Assembly (NCBI GenBank): GCA_910589415.1
Contig: OU342632.1
Location: 19,471,507-19,535,506 of the forward strand
Direction of reading: 5' to 3'
Source: Malachius bipustulatus
Taxonomy: Eukaryota > Arthropoda > Insecta > Coleoptera > Melyridae
Length of the DNA stretch: 64,000 nucleotides
Within the stretch, counting starts at the first letter, position 1. Every line of letters begins with the position of its first letter. The notes beneath the pieces were generated by a model. The model made no database searches and was not told the DNA's origin. It was given only the letters and a program-made list of their open reading frames with translations. The position numbers and the translations under genes were made by a program. Below are positions 1-11,984 of this stretch, piece by piece.

Positions 1-139
1 CACTCGCTGCAAGCAGCTCGAGTGATGTAACTTTTTCAGCTTATGGAATACTTAAGGCAAATTGGCAACTTTATTTTCTTTTTTTTTTACCATTTTTCCT
101 AATACTTACTCAAATTTAAGTTGCTCTATGGGAGCGGGC

Positions 140-230
140 GGTGGCTTACGTTATGGAGCGTTCACGCGACTAGTTGCCTCAGCTACCACCACCATCGATT
201 GGGTTCGAATCCCAGGCTTGCCATGGATGG
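140..230 (+). repeat. Possible tRNA-derived (SINE-like) fragment
   Basis: The stretch contains GGTTCGAATCCC near position 203, which fits a Pol III B-box and tRNA T-loop. About 60 bases upstream lies a loose A-box-like TGGCTTACG. No 7-bp acceptor stem or anticodon arm can be folded around it, so a working tRNA gene is not supported. A tRNA-derived SINE remnant or a chance B-box are the alternatives. Confidence 0.2.
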
Positions 231-954
231 AAGTTTGTATGTTCGTCCGTTTATTTAGTAAACCTTGAAAAACAGTTGCTCTATGGTATTTTTACATAAT
301 TAAAATTATTAATATAATTAATATCTAATTTATGTTTTTTAATTGATAATAACTCTTATCATAATCATATTTTAAAACCTCGACTTACTAGATGCATCTA
401 TGACGTGTCTGTATCCGGTGTCTGGTCTGACGTAAATTGTTGGTACATATTCGCGACCTAACAATATAACAATAATTGTCTTGAAGGTTGGAGAATGTAG
501 AGTAGGAACGATAAATGCCTGACATACTTTACTTTAAAATATTATGTCCACTATCATGACGATAAAAAATTAAATTCGTTGAAAACTAACAGAACTTATA
601 CATTTTTAATGCCTTATACCGTAAAGTTGGGTTTACACTCAGGTTTCCGGGTTCTACTTTTTATGACAGTAACCACGTCCCACGTCGGAAAATTTACCAA
701 ATAAAAAAAAATCGAGTAAAAGTTACAGGTTTGTCGATACAGTGTGTCCACGGATTGAGTTATAAAAAGAAAAAGACAATACTTTTTGTTTGTAAAAAAT
801 ACTGCTTCTCGAGAAACCTCAAAAACCATACTTAGATTTTTGCTTAGACGTACAGGGTGTCGTATTTCGATAGTAAAAATGTATAAATGTTAATTTTACG
901 GAAAAATTTATTTAAATAACATGTTCTGCTTCTCAAGAAAATTCAGAAACCACC

Positions 955-1125
955 CTAAAATATGAGAAAGGTTAGGGAAAGGTTTTGGAAGGTTTGAGAA
1001 AGGTTTTAAATGTTTAGGAAATGTTAGAATTAGAAAAAGGTTAAGGAAAGGTTTGGGAAAGGTTAGGGAAAGATTTGGGAAAGAGAAAGGTTTGAGGAAG
1101 GTGTCGGAAAAGGTTAGGAATTTTT
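955..1125. repeat. Degenerate AAGGTT-rich simple repeat
   Basis: About 170 bases are built from variants of AAAGGTTNGGG and GGTTTGGGAAAGG on the + strand. Units are irregular and purine-rich. It contains TTAGG-like words but is not a clean insect telomere repeat. No coding potential is seen. The flanking 230-950 and 1,125-1,480 hold nothing else recognisable. Confidence 0.6.
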
Positions 1126-1480
1126 TTTACTAAGAATTAATTTTTCTTACTACCTACTTGTCATAAAACCCTGGATCTCATATTTTAGTGTAGTTGCTGA
1201 GGTTTTTTGAAAAGCTTTTCGTCTTCATAACCCCATCCGTGGACACACTGTAGAATTTATACAAAATTGAGGTACGTATGTACCTAGGTATACTTAGGTC
1301 AATTCTTAGTAAGAATTAATAATATTTATGCAATTAAATAGAACCATAAAATTGACGATGGTAGGCTTCAACTAAAATCATAAGTGTTTAGGGGCGGGGT
1401 GCGTTAAAGTAACAATTTCCAGAGATAAGTATATATCGATATATCGTTAAGGTATTTAAAGTAAAAGAGAGACGATAATA

Positions 1481-2098
1481 CAGGATGATCCCGAAATGGC
1501 GGACACGGACAGCACCACAGCATCTATTGTGGATTAAAGATTCTAAGATTTATTTACTGTTTTCTCAAGTATGGCCCCCTTAAGAAGATATGACCACTTT
1601 TGTAGAAAATAAAGTCACAACACTGCACTGGATACCCTTTTTCAGGCAGAAAAATAATGTGTAGGTCTACAATACCCAGATAGAATGTTACCATAGAAAC
1701 ATATAAAATGGAAACACAACAAAGCTTAAAACAATAATCGTTGCGCGGATACGACATAGTCGATAATATTATTCAAAATCTCTAATTTGAACAACGATGC
1801 CACATTAAAAAATTTTGTTGAACTCGGGGAATAGGTAAACTTTGGATGCCTGTAAATCCGTTCCCGATAATAAAAATAATAAAAAGCAAACACTATCGTT
1901 ACAGTTTTGTGAAACCATGTGCTTTGCCAGTGGAGGTTGTTTAAATTTGACCGCCATTTCGATTTAAAGTTTGGAAAAAGGACACCCTATATCTCGGTAA
2001 CGAAGCCGAGGAACCCATTTTTGTTTTAAATTTACAGTCTTTCTGAACATCCTCTACAACACCCTGTATTCCGTGTCCGCCATTTCGGGATCACCCTG
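1481..2098. mobile_element. Non-autonomous TIR DNA element (TA-flanked)
   Basis: The left end CAGGATGATCCCGAAATGG and the right end CCATTTCGGGATCACCCTG are inverted copies over about 30 bases, continuing into GCGGACACGG. Each end is bordered by TA (1,479-1,480 and 2,099-2,100), as in the Tc1/mariner type of insertion. The 618-bp interior has no transposase ORF. The left TIR differs from the right by one base near the tip (CAGGATG versus CAGGGTG). Confidence 0.7.
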
Positions 2099-2100
2099 TA

Positions 2101-5100
2101 TATCTCGGCAAAATAAGGTAATTAAATCAAAAAGACACGTTTCTTATCTTTCTCATGCACACCCACACCAAAGTAGAGAGTTCAAATTAGGCGCCAAATT
2201 CTTGCACTAATGTGAGACTCTCTCCTACTTACGATGCCAGATACTTTATTTAATTTAGATGTTTCCTGAAAGGTATCCTGAGCTATAATAAAAAAGGATA
2301 AAAAATTCTTATTTCCGCAAAAGAATCCGCAAATTCTTTTTTTGTCAGGCGATTTTCTCAACCAATTAACTAGTCGCGTCCTAGTTCTGTCCTTTCCATA
2401 TAATATGATCTTTTGACTACACTTACCCTTCTATACAGTTAGTTATGCTTTCAGATCTCTGTTTACTGATTAGCGGAATCTACGAATCCTTTGAAGTTGC
2501 AAGCAAAGCTCGGTACCTGTTCTAGTTCTAGATACGGTCATTAGAAACTAGGGGGCGCTAGCCGTTTCAAACGAGTTATTTTTATTTTATTAAAACAGCT
2601 TTTATTATTAATGAAAGCGAAATTTTCTCGCACTAATTACTTTAATGACGATGAGTCGTTACAAGTGATCCGGGCTAAAAAATGTTTCTGAATTTTTTAA
2701 TTTTATATAGAAGACAAGTAGTAAAATTGAGGTTAAGAATTTAAAAAAGGGTTTTAACTACAAAAAATACGGTCACAATACCTATAGTTCTCGCCTATAG
2801 TAGTCGTAATTTATGGTAAGATCGCAAAAAAGTGTTTTTTCGACGATAACTTGGAAAACAATTTCTAAAAATTTAATTGAGAAAGTAGTATTTAAAAAAA
2901 TCAATAATACTACTAGCCTCTGCAATAAAATCGTAAAAAATCTCATTTTTTTCTTTTTCTACGAACATTTTTTGACTGAATTTTTATGATTTTTGATTTT
3001 TCTATGACATCAGATAATTTTTTTTTCAAAAGAATGGGAATATGTATAATGTTTAATTTTTTCTAATGCTACAGTTTTTGGTTTCTTGTTTTTTTTTTTA
3101 GATCGAATAACATGATGACGACCATAAGAAAAACAAAATTAACTATGGAAACTCTCCAATCTAGTTGGCAATGAAATTTTTTGAAAAGTCAAATGGATAG
3201 CTCTCGATGACTTACGCTAACCTTCAAAAAATAATTTATTTATTTGCAATAATTAAAAAATGTCAAAAATTTCAGTTTTCAGGACATTTCAGTACTGACT
3301 GAAGTTTTCCTAAATTTTGTATTTGTTTCATATTTTTAATAAGTTCCTTTAAAATTGTGCAACTTTTCTAAATTTTAACAGACCCTGTATATATGCTACC
3401 TACTTTTCAAGATCCTATTATAATGATTGTGAGAGAGAAAAACGATCTGCATATAGGTAGGTACCTTGAGGAGAATAAAAACAAATTTAAAAATGGTAAT
3501 CTGTGAACCAATTTTGAATCTGCAAAAACTTTATCTCTTTTTGCCTATGCGGTAATTTACCTATGTGGTTACTGGTTAGCAATCACAAGCATATAAAAAT
3601 GCGATTGCAATTCTATTATTTTAATCGCAATTTTCAATGACATTTGCTATAGGAAATCCGCTCAAAGCCATGCAGGCTAACCACAGGAAGTTTTTATCTT
3701 TTTTTCCTGGACGCCGTTCTCTGATAAGTTGTTTGATTTTCAAACATGATACAAATAATTAATTAAGTATGCTTTTGGGTTGGGAAACAGTCCGGGTACG
3801 GTTCTTTATTAATATCTTGAAATTTTGACTTTTCGAAAAAAATTGAAAAACAGGTCAATTTTTTAATTTAATTCATTTTCTATTGACGTGACATTTTTTT
3901 CAAGAGGGTTTTCCTTGGCTCAGTCAGTAACGATGACGTTGTCTATTTTTTAAATAGAACATGTTCCTAAAAATATCAAAATTTTCAACAATAATAGCAA
4001 AAAAAAAACAAAAAAAAAATATACATAGAGAAGATTTTCAGGTGTACGTGTACGTAAGAAATCTAAATACATGGAGCTATTCGATTAACCATTTATACAT
4101 TAAAACTACCAAAAAAAAAACAAAAAAAACTAGAAAATAATTTAAAAATTCCGTTTTGAACAGCCGTTAAAGTTAAAATCCGAATAATTAAAGCAGAAAT
4201 TCAGTAAACAAACATCAGATCAATGTCTCTCCCTCTGATATTTAAAATTACCAGGAGAGAAAATTCGATACCTTTGTTTGCAGTGTAATTACCAGACGTT
4301 TAGAATTTAGATTTAGAAGGCATTAATCCAATCTCCTCCCTCCTCCCTCCACCGTTCCTACTCTTTCATCTGTTTTTATCGAGTTGTCCCGCAATTTACG
4401 AAGTACAAATCTTATTAATTCGTTCAATATTCTCGGGAATGAGCTTCGACGATTAAATTTTCATTACGGCGAGCGAGAAAGCTTTTCTCCTCCCTTACCA
4501 TATTTGTGTTCTAGAAGAAAATTCTGCTTACTGGTGAAAGTTACCAAGAAATTCAGCATGTTTTTCTATACATATTATAAGTATCGATTAAACTGCTTAT
4601 TAAAAATTTATAGGTACAACGTACAACACTAAACACTAAACTATCAAAAAATACAATCGATACGAATTTATAATTATTATTTTTAATCGGTTTTTTAAAT
4701 TATTAAATAGCTTGCTTGCTCTTTTCTTTACTGCCTTAATTCTGTGGCTTGGTCGAATAAGACCTAAGTGGAAATTTTCGATAAATGAGTTGGGCCTTCC
4801 TTAGATTTTTAAGGCCTAATTTACTAAATAAAGCGTTAGTTAAATTAAAATGGTCCCAAGTAAATAAACCTATCCGTTGCCTACAAAATAAATGCAACAA
4901 TGTCCTAAGTGTACCAGAAAAAGTGCAAATATAGTCCTATATGTTCATTTTAGGACTTTGTAACTATGTAACATAAATAATGGAATTTATTAAAGTTAAT
5001 TGGCTTAAGTAGCAGTTACGCCTATAAAAATGGGCCTAGATGTTGTGTGCCTTTTTTACCCTTATCTGTTTCAGTACAGGGTTAACTGCAACTTAATGTA

Positions 5101-5329
5101 CATACATTACTTTTTAAAACGCTGGTCGTTTATGTGAACTTTTGGCCTTTTTTACTTTTTTCGGGTATAGTAAGTAAGAAAGGCCAAAGTGTAACAAATC
5201 CTGAATTTTTTTACAAAACAAGATTTTTGTAAGATTAATGCTTTCGATTATGGGATAAAACGTACCTAAAAGATGTAATTTGAAAATTTTTTGTTCAAAA
5301 AAGCCCAAGTACATTTCTCTTTACATTAG
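2101..5329. other. Non-coding AT-rich stretch with repeat relics
   Basis: No conserved coding exon was recognised. Between about 3,110 and 3,400 there is a diverged copy of the right arm of the foldback element found at 57,974-59,080: the CCATAAGAAAAACAAAA word, a TAGTTGGC..GAAATTTT block, AATAATTTATTTATTT, and an end reading CCCTGTATATAT. Poly-A-rich runs occur near 4,000-4,130. A 4,384-4,632 open frame has no recognisable domain and I treat it as chance. Confidence 0.5.
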
Positions 5330-6245
5330 GGCTCAAGTACCTAGCTCGAGACCTAGCTGTTTTCATGTCTAAGTGCTAGAAGTTATTTTTATTTAAAAAG
5401 GGCCAAAGTACTTACTTTTTTATTTACATTAGGGCTCAAGTAACAATTTTTTGGCCCAAGTGCTAGAAGATATTTTAGTTTAAACAGGGCCAAAGTACTT
5501 ACTTTTTTATTTACATTAGGATTCAAGTAGCTATTTTTATGGCCTAAGCGCTAGAAGATTACTTTTTTATTTACATTAGGTTATGGCCCAAGTAGCTAGT
5601 TTCACGGCCTAAGTGCTAGAAGATATTTTAGTTTAAAAAGGGCCTAAGTATATTTTTAATTACATAAGGGCTCAAGTAGCTATTTTTTGAGACCAAGTGC
5701 TAAAAGATATTTTAGTTTAAAAAGAGCCAAAGTACATTTTTAATTACATTAAGTCTCAAGTAGCTAGTTTCATGGCCTAAGTGTTAGAAGATATTTTTGT
5801 ATAAAAAGGGCCAAAGTACTTACTTTTTTATTTACATTAGGATTCAAGTAGCTATTTTTTTATTTACATAAGGTCTCAAGTAGCTATTTTTATGGCCTAA
5901 GCGCTAGAAGATTACTTTTTTATTTACATTAGGTTATGGCCCAATAAGTAGCTAGTTTCATGGCCTAAGTGCTAGAAGATATTTTTGTTTAAAAAGGGTC
6001 CAAGTGTTTTTTTTTACATAAGGGCTGAAGTAACTATTTTTTTGGGCCAAGTGCTAGAAGATATTTTTATTAAAAGGGTCAAAGTATTTTTTTATTTACA
6101 TTAGGGCTCAAGTAGATACCTAATTTTTTGGCCTAAGTACTAGAAGATATTTGTGTTCAAAAGGGGCCAAAGTACTTACTTTTTTTTCACATTAGGGTTA
6201 GGGCTCAAGTAGCTATTTTTTGGCCCAAGTGCTAGAAGATATATC
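5330..6245. repeat. Tandem repeat, ~85-bp unit, about 11 copies
   Basis: A unit built from GTGCTAGAAGATATTTT, a (T/A)TTTAAAAAGGGCCAAAGTA block and TTTACATTAGGGCTCAAGTA recurs with spacing of about 70-90 bases. CTAGAAGAT-type words occur near 5,378, 5,461, 5,550, 5,621, 5,697, 5,779, 5,897, 5,967, 6,050, 6,138 and 6,228. Units vary by indels. Looser copies of the AAGTGGCCTAA words reach back to about 4,750. No protein reading frame runs through it. Confidence 0.85.
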
Positions 6246-7769
6246 ATATTACTTAGGACATATAAGAATTAGTCAAAAATTGCAGGGGCGTAACTAACAA
6301 AATTTGGTTTAATTTAATTTGAATCAGAGACATTTGGGTTATAAAATTTTAGTCTTGGATTATCTCAAAACACGGTTTTTGTAGATAAGCCCGAAATCGC
6401 CCAAGCCACAGAAATTGAGTAGGATAATTTTCACACCATGTAGATTTAATTTTGATAAAATACCTACCTATGACTTGGTTATTTTTTATTTGACACTTTC
6501 ATTTCCTCAACCTAACCAGAGGCGCGAGATGTATTTATAATCTCAATCTCTTTGATTCTCTCTAAATAGAAGACATCTAAAAGCGTCCGTCCGTTTATAT
6601 TAATTTCTCTAAGGTTCATTTTATCACCCTAACACTAAAATTAAGACTAACGCGCTACTTTCAAACGAAAGTAAGTTTAGTGTTGTTTTTTGGGTGTCTG
6701 CGCCTGTTAATATAAATAATTGAAAAAGTTACTTCTATTTTTAACGTGCTTTTTTGTCACCCTTGTGGTCAAATGTAAATGTATCGTTATTATTATTGTT
6801 TTGTCATAGCTACACTGTCCTCTTGTGCGCAAATACAATTCAAAAACAAACTTTCATTGCTTATATTGAACCTTATTAGCACTAGCACCTTCTGGAATGA
6901 ACTTGGAAAACAAGTTTGTTCTTGACTGTTCGCTTTCCATTCTCGGAATATTACCCCCAGTGCTGTGTTGGTGTTGGTGCATGCCCAGCAGTCAACCGGC
7001 TCACATTCCAGCAGCGTTCTGCCCCCATAACCACCACTCAGACATACTCGATCCATTTTTTCCATCCTTATTTTTATTTTTTGTTTTTTGAAATAATACG
7101 AAACTCGTAAATATTCGAGGAAAACTCTTCTGGAAATGTTTTTATTGCTGAAAATTTGTCATACATTTATGATGTATGACCTCCCGGACTAATTGTTACT
7201 TACCAGTACCACCCATATTTATAAGTAGGTTACTGGAAAAATTTGTAATCAAACAAGTTCATTAGTCTCTTTATTTACTGTTATATCGCTATGATGTAAG
7301 AATTCAATCCTCAGGAGCATTATTCACCCACCGCAACATTACCATAATTAATTACTACTTACGTCGACAGAAGTGCATTCTATTTGTCATCCAATGTGGA
7401 TATAATTTCTGTAACGAACACAGGAAGCAGCTGAGTAAATTCTAATTAAATTCTTTGCCATGGGCCCGCTCTGAGTAGCTTATAGCCGGTCATATATTAG
7501 AATGCATGTATGTATATCGATCTTCCGGGGGCTTTTGTCCAAATGAGCTTCATCACTTCGCGCGAGTCACATATTCATGAAGACGGCGTCTGGAAAATAA
7601 TGATGCCTGGCGTTAATAATAGGGAGAAGCACCGATGACAGCTCTATTATCGTAGCTGAAATATTAATTTAGGCAGGTACGTTTCAACTATTTCTCAGAT
7701 GATAAAAAGAAAAAAATTGATTTTCACGATCTCGATCAAAATTAAATAATAAATACATCAGAATAAATA
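6246..7769. other. Non-coding stretch
   Basis: No recognisable gene. Overlapping open frames on both strands at 6,793-7,110 are short, unlike each other and carry no known motif, so they are not called. Occasional insect-type words such as TAGGTACC occur. Nothing else is supported. Confidence 0.4.
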
Positions 7770-7771
7770 AT

Positions 7772-8088
7772 TGACACAGGAAACCTATTGGAGCCCCTGC
7801 CACCTCCTTTCTAGGAATCCGCAACCCTGCCTCGACGGAGAGAAACATTGCGAAGACCAGGACAAATATAAAAAGCTATCGACGACGAAAGCGTGCCGAG
7901 TTTATTTTATTTATTGTTTTTAACGTAGCTGTACATATTGTAAATATCAATAAATGATTGTTTGGGACTTTTGGGTTACGAACCATCTATTTAACTCCGA
8001 AAACCGTCCAACAATATTGGTGCTTGAAGTGAAATTCAAGTTAGCCCATATCAAAAAACTCATTACAAATTGGCGCCCAACGTGGGGC
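7772..8088 (+). mobile_element. LTR retrotransposon remnant (LTR plus tRNA-Lys PBS)
   Basis: Positions 8,071-8,088 read TGGCGCCCAACGTGGGGC, an exact complement of the 3' end plus CCA of insect tRNA-Lys(CTT), the classical minus-strand primer site. Directly upstream is an LTR-like block with a TATAAAA box near 7,866 and an AATAAA near 7,948. It ends in CATTACA three bases before the PBS. A TGACACAGG near 7,772 is a possible 5' tip, but that edge is a guess. No gag/pol reading frame follows, so the body has been lost. The PBS is clear; the LTR limits are inference. Confidence 0.55.
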
Positions 8089-8459
8089 AAACTTTGGACT
8101 ACGGACCATCCGTTTCTCTCCATGCACAGTTGTAATTGTGTATAATGAATATATCGTACAATAATTGCGAAAATGGGAAATGAAAAGAAATATTTTTCGA
8201 TTCAGCAGACAAATAATAGCAAATAGGTGATAAAGAGACACAATCACATGTTGCATCAGTCCAGTTATTCGACCTACAAACGAGCCTGTCCTCATTTCCC
8301 GCATCCTCCCGGGATCTCCTCATCCCACCGTCCATACATCCTGTCCGCCTCCCTCGCGTTCTACGTTTTACTCTCCCCTAAACTATAGCTAGCTCATTTC
8401 ACGCCACCTGAAAACTCAAAACCAACCCCTCCAAGTTAACGACTCCAATAATAATCATT

Positions 8460-8692
8460 GCACACAAAACACACTCTCGCTACCGCCGCCGCCGCAGCCT
8501 AATGTAGGTTACCTACCCGCCAAACGAGTTCGCGAGTTGAGGGGCCGCTTTATCGATCAAGGCGGCGGCCGCCAGCCACCCTCGCTCAGAGGGGGCGGCT
8601 GGCTGAGCGACCCTCCAATCGGAGGAGGGATGGACAGTCTGGAAATCTCAATCAAAGACCAAAACCAAGACGACACTGGGGAGTGAGAACTG
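8460..8692 (+). promoter_or_regulatory. GC-rich patch; candidate promoter / first exon
   Basis: This is the only markedly GC- and CpG-rich block in the first 13 kb (GCCGCCGCCGCC near 8,482; GGCGGCGGCCGCC near 8,560; GGGGGCGGC near 8,591). It ends in a well-placed ATG at 8,630 (context GGAGGAGGGATGG). That opens 17 codons and reaches a GT at 8,683 (GA|GTGAGA) before any stop. It could be the 5' end of the myosin gene starting in earnest at 13,814. That exon starts in phase 0 and this one would end in phase 2, so at least one further exon would be needed. I did not find it. Confidence 0.25.
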
Positions 8693-11600
8693 AGACTGAT
8701 GGATGACGAAGTTACGAACAACGAGGATAATGCTGACTTACTTTTATTTATAAGTGACTGATTATGCGGTTCATGGACCTCGCGAGATCGTAGAATAGCT
8801 GAAGTCCCGCCGTGACCTACATTGTAGGGTAGGTACCCACCTAAAGTAATTTAAAAAGGAGCGAATTAATATTCCCGAGTATAGTAGAGAGGGTCCTTCA
8901 ACTTTCGCGTCGTCGTCTCGTATTTTACCGCTTAATATTCCGGAAAGTGCTCGGATAAAATCTGAGATGGATGTTAAGTGACAAGCCTTCATATCTTGCT
9001 CGTGTAACTAGGCACTTTCGGGAGAAGCAGAAAATTACAAGAATTTTATGTTAAAATTTACGCTGTAAATTTTAGTCTTTGTTTTCTTTGTTTGTAATTA
9101 ATTGTTTCGGTTGATTTTTGTTTTCTTTATTGGCGATTTTAATTTTCATGAATTTGATTCGCACCGCATCAATACCCCCCCCCCCCCTCCACATTTATTT
9201 CACGTTTAAAAAGCTGAAGTTGACTGGACAACAATTTGATATCATTATCATTCCTGGACGTTTATCTATGGAGAGCAGTGAATCTAAAAAACGTTTTTTA
9301 CAATCTCAATTCTCATGGTCACATTAATTTGCAAGTTGAATTCAAAATTGCAGTAAAACGTATTCTAATTAGCGTTGAAGACTGAAAAATTACGGCGTCA
9401 GACCGCCCCAAGAAGGTTGGTATTATAAATCGTTGAAATAAACTGGTGGGAAAACGGCAAAATAAGTATCATTGTCTGCGAAAAAAAGCAGACTAAAGAT
9501 ACGATAATAGGTACCTTAATTAGAACGACTCCAGCGGAGCCCTGGGAACAGAGTGTACCTTGACACGCTCTATGACCACGGTAATATAAAATCCGTAACA
9601 TCCTTCAGGATGTAATTAACTAAGATGCGGTCTCACAACAACAACAACAATGCAAGTAACAAAGAAGATCAGTGTACACTAACTATAGACTTCTTGAAAT
9701 TGCATTTATTGCGTACACGCAGACCGTTTGTCTATTTATTCATAGGTCAAAGCGATCTCAGTCATGACTGAAATGGAGTGTACATGAAAAGGAATTATTA
9801 TTGCTAAATTGCTTGTTAGTTCGTTAGTTGTCAATCGTTCATTTTCTTTCTTCTTAAGAGGTCAAGAGGTCGAAACTGAAATAAGAAAACCTTCTCTTCT
9901 TCTACCTAAATAAAAATTTAACCATTTTTGCCTATTCTCTATCTACGTCACTAGCAAACTAATAATAAAAACGCCATTTTTTGGCACAAGTGAATAGCGG
10001 GATACTTTCTTCTCATTCTATGAATTTGATTACCAAGTTTTGCCTATATTTTGCAGTTAAAGGCTTAATTAAGGGTTGAAAAGATAACATTTTTTAAGAA
10101 ACTGCTAGACAGTATTGCAAAAACATTTCCGCTCCTGAAACTCAAAACTGACACCTCTGAATCGTCGGTTTTTGTGAATTTTGAAAGGAAAACCCGTACA
10201 AACCACGTGACCTTCGGATTTTTTGTAGCGTAGCTAAATTTAAAGTCCTCCCAAGTTCTTCAGAAGTTCTCCTGAAATTCAAAATTTCGTGTAAAAAATG
10301 TAACAGGTAAACCTACAGGAGCATTTTGAAAGTAGAAAACTTTAAATTTGTTTGAAGTAAACATACATTTTTTTTGGTTATTTTGGAAATTGACTTTCTG
10401 AATAAAATTCCCATATTACCGTAGTGGTTTAGGTAGGTACTGTGAAAATTTCAGTTCCTTCGTAAACGTGCCCTAAAATGGATGTAAAAATTTACCCATT
10501 TTGCCCCAGACACGTCACTGGCTTTATTAATAGAAGTATGTAATGCAAATTTTTTTAAGCTACTCGAAAAAAGTTCTCCCAATCCTGTTCAGTTAGTTCC
10601 ACAGTTTTTTTTTTCTATATTGCTTAACAGGCGTTCAAAAATTAGCAGTTTTTTCGAAAATTTAAACGGCCGACATTTTGAAACAGTTCGACCGATTTTG
10701 CTCAAATGCAACATCAGACCACTCCTTATGGATATCTCACTCCCATAAAAATTCTAGTCCCCTAAATTGAAAACTGCGGCCTAAAATGGAGGGACTGCAG
10801 GTTAATTTTGACAAGAATGCAAAATTTCGTCCACTTATCTGGAAAGATGAATCTGCAGGGTTGAAAATAGAAAAATCGCGATTTTGAAGAAATTAATTTG
10901 TAAATAAAAAAATTTAAGCTTCATATTTTTTCCTTCATGAGGCACCATTAAAACAAACCTGAAAAGTAACACGAACACGACCCAAGCATTAGGTACATAC
11001 ATACCTATTTGTTATAAAAAGCGAAAGAGCTGTAATGGCCCGGTTTATGAATCACGTGAATAATCCACAAAGCACTTAAAAGCCAGGAAAGAGTCATACA
11101 CATAGTGAAAGCTTTCCCGGCGCATAAAAGAACCACCACCACCACCACCACGTGGAGCAAGAAAATAGAGGTGGAAAACGTCGAGGCTTTCAGTCACTAC
11201 GCTACTGCAGGTGCTTTTTGTGTCGTATTGTTTCCATTATTGCATTCATCATAACAACTATTATGAAAGAAAAATATCCCATTTAAAATGATAAAAGTTT
11301 TTTTGTTCTATTAAAATCTGTTCGAGTTGATTTTAATTTTTCACTTTTATTAAGATAACAAAAAATTTAGAGAGAGGTGGTTTCAAAGAGGTTTTTTTTT
11401 GTACCTACATTAATCAGCGCATCAAAAAAAAATGGCAAAATTTCTTTAAATTGATGTGTCACATGACTTTTCGTGTAATTTGAAGTGCTAAAAGAGTGGC
11501 GCGTATAAAGGTGTAGTTTGGGGATTATATTTTATCGCGTTTTTTCCCCCTCAAAATCTTTTTTTACATATTTGTTGAATTTTCCGAAATTTTTTTATTT

Positions 11601-11848
11601 CAACATTAGGAGAGGGGTTAGTTGGATGACCGTATGTAATAATAATTTTTATTTCTATCAGCTTCCCTAAAAAAAATGGGAGACTACAGGGACATCCTAC
11701 AATTCCTAAGCTATTGCCGAGGCCATTGCAATATGAGTTCAGTCAAATTACAGAAAAGTTGCGTAATTTAGAAGGCGAGTGTTTTGACAAAAAAAAATTA
11801 ATCTGAAATGTTCAATAAGTTCCTGAAATATCCTGAAAATCGAGATTT

Positions 11849-11881
<33 letters not shown>

Positions 11882-11984
11882 GTTTGTATTTAAATATAAA
11901 CAGTTCAGCGGTTTAACTCACTGAAATTGAACCTTACAATTAATTTCCCTATGTAAAACTACTAAATTATTTGTTTGTACTATT
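8693..11984. other. Non-coding stretch; probable long intron or upstream DNA
   Basis: I found no coding exon. In particular I looked for the myosin N-terminal IYTYTG/NPY block and did not see it. A C homopolymer lies at 9,174-9,186 and an (ACC)n run near 11,130. If the GC-rich patch at 8.5 kb is the myosin promoter, this is intron; otherwise it is intergenic. Confidence 0.35.

Noticed and set aside
140..230. A functional tRNA gene
   Set aside because: Only a T-loop/B-box match is present; no acceptor stem or anticodon arm can be paired.
955..1125. Interstitial telomere repeat
   Set aside because: TTAGG words occur but the unit is irregular (AAGGTTNGGG variants), not the insect TTAGG pentamer.
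6793..7110. Overlapping frames on both strands rich in Cys and His
   Set aside because: No zinc-finger spacing and no conserved motif; likely chance in a less AT-rich patch.
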